Both the position numbers and the translations under genes were made by a program. Under the pieces are notes generated by a model. The model was not told where the DNA came from. It saw nothing but the letters and a program-made list of their open reading frames with translations, and did no database searches. 64,000 bases of DNA from Albifimbria verrucaria (Eukaryota; Ascomycota; Sordariomycetes; Hypocreales; Stachybotryaceae). The stretch covers positions 4,340,001 through 4,404,000 of the forward strand of contig JAHREC010000011.1 in assembly GCA_020081605.1 (NCBI GenBank), written 5' to 3'. Of this stretch, positions 24,439 to 34,901 are shown one piece after another (position 1 is the stretch's first letter; every line of letters starts with the position of its first letter).

Positions 24439-24466
24439 TTATGTAGATGTGCCCCTCGCACATCTA
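24439..24466 (-). repeat. Right terminal inverted repeat, itself palindromic
   Basis: Reverse complement of the left end. The outer part (24444-24466) is also a short palindrome: TAGATGTGC, a CCCTC spacer, then GCACATCTA. The mutated left end has largely lost this internal symmetry. Confidence 0.8.
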
Positions 24467-24580
24467 ATAAGATACTGATTATCTACTCTTTACTAAAGAG
24501 AGAACAAAACTCTTACTATTAGAGCCAGGGTGTAGATCAGCATCACCGAGTAGTAACATCTTCTTTAGTTAATTTCGCTT

Positions 24581-25748
24581 TCAGCTGTCATAGATAGGCT
24601 TTAGAATCCAGATAGTTCCGCTCCCGTTGGTTCGATAAAGAACCAAATGGTCGCTTTACCAGATCCATCATAGTCAAATGCTATCACCTTGTCGGCTCTG
24701 CTCTTCAAGTCATAGCCACCCACACCTTGACCAGGATCTCCTTCTTGGAAAACTGGAGAAAACAGGCCACGATTCCGCTTGACTACCCAAAACGTACCGG
24801 TGCCGGGCCGGTAGAGAGCAACGTGGTCATTCTTGCCGCTTTGATCCCAGTCAAAGGCCATGGCCACATCATCTCTACTGCGAAGATCATAGCCGCCAAT
24901 GCCCCTGCCTGGATCGCCTTGCTGGTAAACGGGTGAGAATGCTCCGTTTACATTTCGCAGAACCCAAAATGTACCGGTCCCAGGGCGGTATAGTGCAATG
25001 TGATCCATCTTGCCACTGCTCTCCCAGTCAAAGGCAAACGCACGATCGGCCTGACTGCGAAGATCATAGCCACCAATGCCCCGGCCAGGATCACCCTGTT
25101 GATACACGGGAGCCCAGCGATTCCTGGTTCGCCTCAGGATCCACATTGTACCAGTACCGGGGCGGTAGATTGCTAGATGGTCCAAGCGACCTGAATGGTT
25201 ATAATCAAATGCAAACATTCGATCATTTGCGCTCCTGAGGTCGTATCCTCCAATGCCTGCCCCGCCATGGCCCTGAGCATAGACAGGTGTATATAAGCTA
25301 CCATCTCGCTTGAGAATGAAGATAGCACCAAATCCTGGCCTGTATAGAACAATGTGGTCGAGTTTACCGGTGCTTTCATAGTCAAAGGCAAAAGCCGCGT
25401 CATTAGGGTGCTTCAGGTCATAGCCACCAACGCCCTGGCCAGGGTCACCTTGCTGATATACTGGACTAAAATTATTCCCATCTTTACGAAGGATCCAGAA
25501 AGTACCAGTGCCTGGTCTATAAAGAGCGAGATGATCTAGGCTGCCTGAAGACTCATAGTCAAGGGCAAAGACACGATCAGCGGGCGATCTGAGATCGTAG
25601 CCACCAATGCCATTGCCAGGGTCCCCCTCGTTGTAGACCGGAACAAAATCTGTTGCTGAGACTTGCAAAGAAAAGCTTATTGCTAAAATATGTAGCAATC
25701 TGCCTGTGACAATCACACGTATTAGAATAGTCCTCTAGATGGCGTCAT
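24581..25748 (-). CDS. Secreted protein of six ~58-residue propeller-like (FG-GAP/VCBS-like) repeats
   Basis: Six tandem units follow a signal-peptide-like N-terminus. The consensus is roughly PVYQQGDPGxGIGGYDL, then D-R-x-F-A-F-D-Y, SGKxDH and LYRPGTGTFWIL. The D-x-x-x-S-G-x-x-D spacing resembles Ca2+-loop FG-GAP/VCBS blades, so a six-bladed propeller or lectin-like fold is plausible; this is inference. No intron is needed. The in-frame start of the long ORF is a GTG at 25716. A better start is the ATG at 25746-25748, in another frame, joined by one missing base. A second apparent loss near 24655 hides the end of repeat six; the corrected stop is 24581-24583. The intronless, repeat-built structure is unlike neighbouring fungal genes and similar repeats are known from bacterial proteins, so transfer is possible. 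Confidence 0.7.
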
Positions 25749-27732
25749 TTATATTCAACTCACGTAAGATCATCTTTGTTAATTGACTAATCAGTTCTCA
25801 CTATGACGTTAGTCGATTAGAAGAATTGATGGAAAAATAAATGTGAGGCGACGAAGATAGGGGCAGCAACGGCGTGATGAGGGCTGATGATTTCTCTTTA
25901 TATAGGCGAAACAATATAAGAATACAAGGAGCGGCGAAACAGTCTCTTCTCAGGCGGCCACAAGTATTTGAGCTCTATAGAATGTCTTATTCTTTGTGTT
26001 AAACAAAAGATCTCAAAAGACCCTGATGTCTGAAACTAATGTGTCCTGTGGCGGAACTTTCGCCTTCAGCTGGGCCCTGATAAAATTATGAGCTGAAATC
26101 CAAGGCGCCACCCTGAGACAGAGATGCGACTCGACAACTTTGCCAAGTCCATCAAAAGAGTAAAATAATAGTAGCACAAGTACGAGTAGAGTTTCCGCAC
26201 CTCCACAGAACAAAGAGGTGTGGGAGGGTCATTTTCAAGCTGAAAATGGGATAATATTTGGAATGTAAGCGGGTTCCACAGTATTGAAGACAGCAAAAAC
26301 CGTTGCAGTAGGGCGACCAAATATTCTATCTCAAAAACAGACGAACAAAAGCTGGTTAAAGAGCCGTATAAATAAGACCTCGGCCATCACTTTAAAATGG
26401 TCCTTTGGATCGTCGCTCGTTATGCTTATTTTAAACCATTTGTTATCCAACTCCTCGCTAGTCGTCTTTTCCCTTACCTTTCGCCCTGCAGTCTAGTCCA
26501 GCAGACCCCCAAGTGAGACAAAGCCTTGTAAGCGCCCAGGGCATCTGGTCCCAGGGAATGGTCTAGACCCATCGTAACGGCGTGGCTAAGCTGGGCGGTT
26601 TGTATGACGAGGGGGTTATACTCAAATTTTAGGGTATCGGGATTCTGAAGAACTTTCTAAGCATGCCAAGTCAATAGGTGGCTGAATCCATTCCACTCAA
26701 TTCTTTATAGGAATATCTCGTACGATACCAGTCAGCTTGTTGGTAATGATAGCTTCTGCTGATATTTGGTGTATAAACCTTGAGAGAGGTCGTTTTACCT
26801 TTATGGTCGTAATGAGAACCAATAACTCTCAGGTGATGCTAAATCGTATTTTACTTTTCAAGCCAGATGGTTAATTCAACTCTGAGCCTGCTTAATGATC
26901 TGAGTATTGTAAGGAAACCTTACCGCCTCGAGTGCAACGCTCGTGCAGGTTTACGCCGTTGACTGTGATGATGCTATTAGGGAAAAGGTCTGGCTATTAG
27001 ACGTTGGGTCGGTAAATTTTATGAGCTTATTCGTCTGCTTAGAAGTCTTGGCGTTTGAAAGAATTGTGTTTCCCACAAAGTCTGCTTACGCAGAATGGCA
27101 TAAATGCTCATAGAGAAGCTACTTCTTGTTTGACGAGCGGAGTTGAGCTGGGCTTAAGCCAACTATCGCTTAGAGTACAAGGATAATTAAGTTGGGGCCA
27201 ACTCAAGTGCCGTTCCGGGGTAGATAGGCTAACTTATTGCTGATCCCAGGGAGCAAAGCAGGAAATGATGAGGCGAGGTTTCTCTACACGATGTGCTCAA
27301 CAAGATTCTGTCGCAGCCGTTTTGGCCCTGCTTTTTCTAATCTTGGTTACCTTCCGAGTCGGATTTATGATAGAAAGACACTTTCATGTGTCCTTAATGG
27401 TAGCTACCTTCTAGGAATTCACAGCTGACCGTTCATTTATATTGCGCCAGGGATGGCACGGACTGCACATCTATACACGCGAAATTGGTAGTCAGCTTGC
27501 ATAATGATTCGGGGCTATCTAGGACGCCGAAGCCAACCCTAGAGCCGCTTTGTCGCTCGGACGCTCGGCCTTTAAATGGACCCGTGGGGATGCACATAAC
27601 AACTTCACCTGCCGCTTAGACTATTCTATTGCGAATTTGCGATTTGGTCTCCGGAATTGACACGTTTGACAACGTTCAATCATTGCGCCCGTCATATCCA
27701 CCTTAAAAGCTCTTCGGTTTCATACTTTCGCC
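25749..27732. other. Gene-free stretch, ~2 kb
   Basis: Only short open frames without recognisable motifs are seen on either strand. A TATATAGG motif near 25900 could serve the minus-strand repeat protein. I see no transposon ends. Confidence 0.5.
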
Positions 27733-28580
27733 ATGACCTCATCCTCAGAGGCAGGCTCACCTGACGCGTCATTATCGTTTACCTCATGGAATGAGGATAA
27801 ACCGACAACAGTTATCCTTCTCCACGGAGGGTTTACATGTCGTCTCGAGTTTGCGCTTGTCCTTCCGTACCTCTCTGACTTTCATGTCATTGTGCCCGAC
27901 CTGCCGCTGCATTCTGCCTCACGCCACATTAAACCGGGCACAACTGAAAATTCGGCCTGGCATGTCGCACAACTCATTCAATCGCATGCCCACGGTGGAA
28001 AAGCCCACGTCGTTGGCGTGTCCATGGGCGGCTACATAGGACAGTGCCTCGCGTTAGACCAGCCTGATCTTGTGCTCTCCCTCTTTGTCACAGGTGCTGC
28101 TCCAATAGTTGGGATACGTTTATTCATGGCGCGATGGACTACAATAACCTACTATAGTATGAAGCTTACGCTGTGTTGGCTCCCTGGCTGGGTATACCAG
28201 TATCAGGCCTCACTCCTTGGTTTACGACTCAGCGAGGAGTTAGTAGCAGAGATGAAAAACAATGTCACCTGGGAGCTGATCCAAGATATGTTCCCATGGA
28301 TCTTGTCGTTCACATTGGACCACGTGCGACAGTTGCAAGTGCGAACTATATCTATTGCGGGGGCGAAAGGCGATGACGTGCCAACGATAGAGAGGACCGC
28401 CGATGCACTGAGAAGCAGGCGGACTGCCCAGGGCGAAGCGTGGCCCGAGGATGGGTCAGGCGCAGTTGTATTGAGGAGGCAACGCATGGATGGGACATGC
28501 AGTTTCCAGAGCTCTTTGCTCAAGGGGTGTCGGCTTGGGTCAATGGAGAGAAATTGCCAAAAGAGTTTGAGAGGCTTTAG
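27733..28580 (+). CDS. Alpha/beta hydrolase
   Basis: Single-exon hydrolase of about 280 residues. Visible features are the oxyanion-hole HGG (VILLHGGFTCRLEF), the nucleophile elbow GVSMGGYIG (Ser ~residue 100) and a late Asp in GAKGDDVPT. After an apparent -1 frameshift between ~28420 and 28445, a Trp-Asp rich segment carries a candidate catalytic His just upstream of the stop at 28578-28580. Without the correction the frame runs to 28614 with an atypical C-terminus. No signal peptide is seen, so it is probably intracellular. Substrate unknown. Confidence 0.72.
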
Positions 28581-29300
28581 TAACTATGAAGCGCCATGCA
28601 ACAGAAATTCATGAACTGGAGGCAGTAGTTCATTAGCAAAAAGCCTCCCGTAGAAAAGAATTCGAACCTTTGTTCTGTAAGCCTCCCTGGAAGCTCGGGA
28701 GTGTCACTGAGACAGAAGTGAGAATGATGTAGACGTTAGATTATAAAGACTTTTGAACTCTTTTGGAAGCTTCTCTTAAAGCACGTCGGATGGGATGTCT
28801 TACTTGTTGATTGGCTGACAATCGTAGACCGATCAGCTAATGATCATCATACTTCGAGTTGAAAACCAAACAAGGGAGGTGAGATGGAATGCAAAAGAAG
28901 AGCAGTGGTAGATATGTTGACAAGTCGAAATAACCCATAGCTTGTAGTGACCCTGATTTTTGTTACGGTGGCGGGAAGTAAGGTGATATAGACATTTTGA
29001 AAAGGAAACACATAAATTCGTGGCTCTCGGGGACATTATGTCAGAACTTGTCTTACAAAAGCCGTGAACTTTGGCCTATCAACTGAGTGCATTAGTCCAA
29101 CGAATATCAATTACATATTTAATGATAAATTATTGTTAGAGTCACAGAAAGGTTAGACATCAAACTCTCGGGGAATCGTATTAGAGGCATATATGTATTT
29201 TATTGACTACGGAACATTATGACCTCCAAGGTATTGACAGACTCAGCCAAACAGCGACCCCTTAATCCTTTCACCTCTTTCTGCTCATGTTGGACGCAAG
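28581..29300. other. Intergenic, no gene seen
   Basis: Convergent space between the alpha/beta hydrolase and a minus-strand secreted protein. AT-moderate, with no motif-bearing frame. Confidence 0.45.
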
Positions 29301-29884
29301 TTAGACGGGACTTTTAACGAGCTTGATGATAATGCCGCTATTGGTGAATCCCTTGAACTCTTCACTCTGGTACAGAGGGTCGGTCGCGTTGACAATGGTA
29401 CCCATCTGTCCACCGGCAGTGCCGCAGGCAGTGAGGGCCTTGGTGGGATCGGCCAGCCCTAGGCCATCGATAGTGGCGGCAATGTCGGAGAAGAGCACGG
29501 CACCGGGCTCGTCGCCAACAAGCTTGGCCATGACCCAGGTGCGGCCCTTGGCGGTGACTTGCCACTCGCCACAGTTCTCGGCCTCGGGCAGCGGCATCTT
29601 CCAGAAGGGCGAGCCACCCTGCTCGAGCATCTGCGCCTGGTATGCGCGCAGGTAGCGCGCCGTGAAGGCGACCTCACGCGCGTCGAGGTTCTGGGGCGTG
29701 GCACCCTTTTCTGAGTAGCAGATCTGGCGCTCCGGCTCGGGGAATAGGCCTTGAATTGGTCAGATCACTGCTGTACTGATTTAAGGGCGGTGATGAACTT
29801 ACACATGCGGAGCTGGTTCTCAATGGCTGCAGCGGACACGACGCTGGCCATGGCAATGGCAGTGTAGATGTGAGAGGCACGCAT
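29301..29884 (-). CDS. Small secreted protein, function unknown
   Basis: Two exons: 29803-29884 and 29301-29749, with an intron at 29750-29802 (donor GTAAGT, acceptor CAAG). The product of about 176 residues starts MRASHIYTAIAMASVVSAAA, a clear signal peptide. The mature part holds four Cys (in the MCLFPEPERQICYS, ENCGEW and TACGTAGG segments), which could form two disulfides. I recognise no family. It sits in the secretion-rich region and could be an effector-like or extracellular protein. The frame is intact. Confidence 0.7.
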
Positions 29885-31083
29885 CTTGGTTTTGATAGAG
29901 TTTGAATAGTATCAAGTGATGTCTTGCAGAACTGGTATCAGATGAAGGGTGAGAGGCGAGATGTTTAGGATGGTTCTTGAGGAATTAGCACTGCTTTATA
30001 GTCGGCGGTGACTGATCTTGTTTCTCCATCATTCGATTGTCACACGTACTATCGCCAACGCGTTCCAACTCGCGCGAGGTCGGAATCCCGAACCCTACAA
30101 CATCTCGTGTATTATGCTCGAGTGGGAAGTTCCTAGGACTCCCAAGCTGGAAAGTCAATGATACCTCGAGACTGGCTAATTTCGTCAGCACTTGGGCCTA
30201 AAGGATTATTGGATCGTGAGGCGGTCAGAGCAACCTCGGCCTCCGTTGTTCGATAAACAAGGTTTCTGTAAATAAGTAACTGGAAAGCATCTCGTCTATC
30301 CATTTTAACCTTTCTGGAGTTGCTTTATTTGAGTTGACTTTTCCCCAATACGACAGAAATAACCGAAGCAAAGGTGACACTAGCTGGGGACCTGGGATGA
30401 GGCCAACTCTGAATAGCATCGTGCATAGTTTTAACGAGACTATAGAAAGCACCAGGAACTAGGCCCACCAATGGATCCTCGGGGACATATGTTAGGTTAA
30501 AGTAAGCGGATGGTCGCGTTCCTAAACTTTCAGACGCTTCTAGACCTCTCCAGGGGACTATGCGGCTTATGGTTCTTGGACCCTGTTATTCATAGAAGCC
30601 TGACGTTTCCTTATTTGGACATATAGACGTTTATCCACCCCAGATCATTGTTGACAGGCTCCACCATCTGGGACTTTCTGTTTGCCAAGCATTTATGCAT
30701 AGATCGTGTGAGGAGGGATTTGGAACCTGAATTGTGGCGCCTCGACCCCTTGGGACGTGTAACCTCTTATGAAGATGTTGGAAATTCCGATTGGCTCGCT
30801 ACAAGGTATAGTATCAAGATGGGGGTGGTTCTAGACCGTCGTACGAGTATTGATCAGTCATGGGAATTTCTTTTCAGAAACGCAAAAGATTGGGATTTCC
30901 GCAAGCCTTGATGGAAGGTATAGCGGACAGTCGTGATATAAGACAAACTTGGTTCCGCCTGGGTTATTGGCACCGGCTGTTGTCTGCCACCTTTCTTATC
31001 GAGAGCTTGAATCACATACTCTCTTTGTTCTTTATACCTATTGCTTGGGATTATATCGAGGGCACAAGATCACAGCGGCGCTC
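29885..31083. other. Intergenic, ~1.2 kb, divergent promoters
   Basis: Lies between a minus-strand secreted protein and the plus-strand GH55 gene, so it holds both promoters. Open frames here are short and featureless. Confidence 0.5.
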
Positions 31084-34000
31084 ATGAGGAGCCTGCTTGT
31101 TCTGCTGCTCAGCAGCGCGGCTGTCCCGGCCGCACACGCTGCGTCGGCATGGGACAGCCTCAAGGGCCCGGCAAAGGTCGAGTCGTATCCCGAGGCGTTC
31201 CAGCAGGCGCCCCCACTGCCTCCAGTCTACATGGTGGACAACACGGATAACAAGCGTGGCGTTGCGCCGATCAACGGGAAGTATAACGGCCCCGTCTGGC
31301 CAGAGTCTGGCAGCTTCGAAGGGTACATGGACACTCTGGCTGAGAAAGAGAGGCCGGCCTCGTCCCCAACACAACGAGCGAGGCACTCAATGGCACTCTC
31401 GAGGCCCGTCAAGGTGGTCGGTACTGGCTGCCGTCTCTGGGTCCACTTGGAATGGTGTGTATCGATGAAATGTTTCTTCTGAACCGACCGGAATTGCTCA
31501 CATGGTTGATACCAGGCACCTCATGCTGGAAACGGCTACAAATACTACAGAAATGTCCTGGACTACGGCGCCGATAACACCGGCAGCAAAGACTCGACAG
31601 AGGCAATCAACGCCGCCATCATTGACGGCGACCGCTGTGGAATGGAGTGTGGCAACACGTTTGTTCTAGGAGCCCTCGTCTACTTTCCGGTAAGCACTCA
31701 ACACAGCCTCTTCTCTCAACATGAGTCTAATGCGTCTTCAGCCCGGCACGTATAAAATCTGCAAGCCCATCATCCAGTACTATCTCACCCAGTTCGTTGG
31801 TGACCCGCATGACCGCCCTGTAATCAAGGGCTGCAGTACCTTCAAAGGCATCGCCCTCGTCGACGTCGACCCCTACATCCCTAACACGGCCAAGCCTGAT
31901 GGGTCCGGGATCAACTGGTATATCAACCAAAACCAGTTCTTCCGCCAGATCCGCAACTTCATCTTTGATCTAACAGATATGCCCGCCGCTGCCGATGAGA
32001 ATGGCCAAAAGCTCGCACCCACCGGCATCCACTGGCAAGTTAGCCAGGCTTGCAGTCTGCAGAACTTGCTATTCCGGATGCCTACGGCGGGGCAGGGGGC
32101 AAACCGCCCACACACGTCGGCATCTTTACAGAAAACGGGTCCGGTGGCTTTGTATCAGACCTCGTTTTTGAGGGTGGCGCCATCGGCTGGCGCGTGGGCT
32201 CGCAACAGTACACGGCAACATCGCTGAAATTCCGCAATTGCATTACAGCGGTCCAGATGGTCTGGGACTGGGGATTTAACTGGCATAAAATCGATATTGA
32301 GGGCGGTTCTATTGCTTTCAACATCAGTGGCCGCGGCGGCATCGACGGACAGGGTATCGGCTCCGTGTCCATTATCGACTCAAATATCCGTAACGTGCCT
32401 ATTGGTATCCTGACTAACGACCATGCCACGGCACCACCCAATATCGTCATCGACAATACCGACTTTACTAACGTTGGCGCTATTGTCATCGTTGAGGGCG
32501 GCAGAACGCTGCTTCCAGGAGGTACCACCACCGTGGATCTGTGGGCCCACGGCCGCCGGTACATTGGCGGCACGGGCCAAAGGGTCACCGGCCACGTTCC
32601 GAACCGTCCCCGAAGCCTAAGCCACTTCTTGACGGATCCGGTAAGCTCTTTACGCGGCTGAGGCCTCAGTATGAGGACTTGCCCGCCTCGGCATTCATGA
32701 TTGCTACCCAAAATGGGTGCAAGAACGACGGCACTGGGGATAACACGGCCGCTATCAACTCTTTCCTTAAGCAAGCCCTCAGTGCTGGCAAGATTGCGTA
32801 TTTCCCAGCCGGTATCTATTCGGTCAAAGGCACCATAACATTTCCGACAGGCTCCAAGATACAGGGCACCGGATGGTCGCAAATTCAGGCTACGGGCAGC
32901 TACTTTGGCGATATGGAGAGCCCTAAGGTGGTTGTCCGGGTAGGTGAGAAAGGCGATATAGGAACTATGGAGATTGTAGACATGCTCTTCACCGTTAAGG
33001 GCGCTACCGCGGGCGCTATCATGATGGAGTGGAACGTCTACGAGAGCTCGCAGGGTGCTGCCGGCCTCTGGGACTCGCATATCCGCGTCGGAGGCGGCAT
33101 CGGCACGGACCTAGATATCGCTAATTGCCCGGCAAAGTCGCAAAATAATGCCTGCATCTGCGTCTCGCTCCTGCTTCACATTACCCCCGAGCCAGCGGCT
33201 ATTTTGAGAACTTCTGGGCATGGTTGGCCGATCATGATAATGATATGAGCCTGTACTTCGAGACGGAGAGCAACGCCTCACAGATCTCGCTGTTTGGCGC
33301 CCGCGGCGTGCTTATAGAGTCGCAAGGTCCCGTGTGGATGTACGGCTCTGGTAGCGAGCATCTTATATTCTATCAGTACCAGCTGCTCGGAGCCAAGAAT
33401 GTTTACCTTGGCCACCTCCAGACCGAGTCGCCTTACTACCAGCCCAAGGCTGTCTCACCCTTTCCTATGTGGCCGGCTGTTGGTGTCCTGCCTGGCGATC
33501 CGGACTGGCGCGATTGTGGAAAGACAACGTGCGAGATGGCTTGGGGTTTGCGCATTATCGAGTCGGAGGATGTGCTGGTGCACAGCGCGGGGTTGTACTC
33601 GTGGTTCAATAACTATGGCCAAAAGTGCCTCCAATCCGAGGATTGCCAGGAGCGCATCATGGAGATACGCGGGTCCACGAGCATCGCCATCTTCAACATC
33701 TTCAGCAAGGCCGTCGAGGAAATTGGCACCGGTGAGTCACCCGACACCAGCATCAGGCTCAAGGGAAACCAGCAGGGCTACACGAGCGAGATAAGTCTGT
33801 GGTTCCCTACCGATGGCGAGGCCTTTGGAAACGTCGTCTATCTTGCGCCGGAGGTGTACAGGACACACAAGGCCCAGTGCGAGCCGCCGTGCCGCTTCGT
33901 GCTCCCACCGCTACCGCTGTCTTCGGAGACGACCATCTCTATCCCGCCGTATACGACATCTCTTGAGATTGGACCCGGGTCCACAACCACCATTACCGTT

Positions 34001-34901
34001 CACATCCAGGCAATTACCACTCAGTCGCTCAACTACTACAACGTTAAGATCCCAGCCGGCAACAGCAGCAGCCAATCCAAGTTTACCCCGACGCTCAGCC
34101 TCGATATCCCTTTGACAGTCACCACCCTGACCCTACCAGACGGCCACACGCAGGTTAGAACACTGACGTTGCCGCCTTGGCCTGCCATCACTATCGGTCC
34201 CTCTGGTGAATGGCCCAAGCCCACATCCGGGGCGGTGGTACTGAAGGTGGTGGTGGCAACGAAGGTGGTGGTGGTAATGAAGGTGGCGTTGGAGGCGATG
34301 GTGACGACGAGGAATATGACAAGGACCTTCCGCCGCCCATCCTCCCTCCTCTGCCCATCACTACTCCCACTTTACCCGACGATGAGGATGATGATGATGA
34401 TGGACCTGACCCTACATTTGTTCCTACTAAACCCTGGCCCGAGATGGAGTTGGTGCCGGTTGCCACACCAGTGAGCGAGGAGGGTGAAGATCCTGAAGGC
34501 GACAAGAAGCAGAAGGTGAGCTGCAAGCTTTGGTTCTTCTGGGTAAGTCTTGATCATCTACAACACGCTTGGCTTATCCACGCTGACCATACCTTAGATC
34601 TGCATCTCCTGGGACGATCTCAACATTAATATTCAAGGCTGGGAGTGGAGTTTGCCACCAGGCATCTGGGGACCGTACGCATATCCCCGATAGTGTTCTT
34701 GTGTGATAGCCTACTAACGTATTATACCTGCCAGTGGGCCCCAGATATTGGCCTCATTAAGCTGCCCCTGGCTTTACATTCTTCGGTACCTTGCCTCCAT
34801 GGCCGCAGGTGTCGTGAGTGGACCTTTATAACTCTACCAGATAATTAGGTATACGAGACTAACAAAATCTCTATATAATAGTGTATCGCCTGGAGGTGCG
34901 A
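31084..34901 (+). CDS. GH55 exo-beta-1,3-glucanase module (N-terminal part of a larger protein?)
   Basis: Secreted glycoside hydrolase family 55 enzyme, predicted to release glucose from beta-1,3-glucan. A signal peptide (MRSLLVLLLSSAAVPAAHA) is followed by two beta-helix modules, marked by NVLDYGADNTGSKDSTEAIN and later CKNDGTGDNTAAINSFL, and by VLIESQGPVWMYGSGSEH. A Pro-rich/Gly-Asp-rich linker and a conserved GWEWSLPPGIWGP tail follow. Introns fit at 31455-31515, 31690-31741, 34543-34597, 34675-34734 and 34809-34881. At least seven apparent -1 losses occur, for example at 32095-32099, 32608-32611, 33184-33188, 34229-34232, 34739-34742 and 34765-34768. Reading continues after the last intron into a Thr-rich and then a subtilisin-like region, so this may be the N-terminal half of one polypeptide. 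Confidence 0.85.

Larger units (their letters stand above)
21368..24466. mobile_element. RIP-degraded DNA transposon with terminal inverted repeats (Tc1/mariner-like by TA ends)
   Basis: The left end (21377-21395) reads GAGGGGCACATCTACATAA and the right end (24439-24457) is its exact reverse complement. Extending outward, the two ends still match with three differences (TAGGTATAC against TAGATGTGC). Two of the three are G-to-A, as RIP would produce. A TA sits at each outer edge, as expected for Tc1/mariner-type insertion. The ~3.1-kb interior is overwhelmingly A/T with almost no CpA or TpG, the signature of repeat-induced point mutation. No transposase frame survives, so the superfamily rests only on the TIR and TA ends. 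Confidence 0.75.

Noticed and set aside
32082..33080. 332-codon open frame on the minus strand
   Set aside because: Lies wholly antisense to the conserved GH55 coding region and has no recognisable domain.
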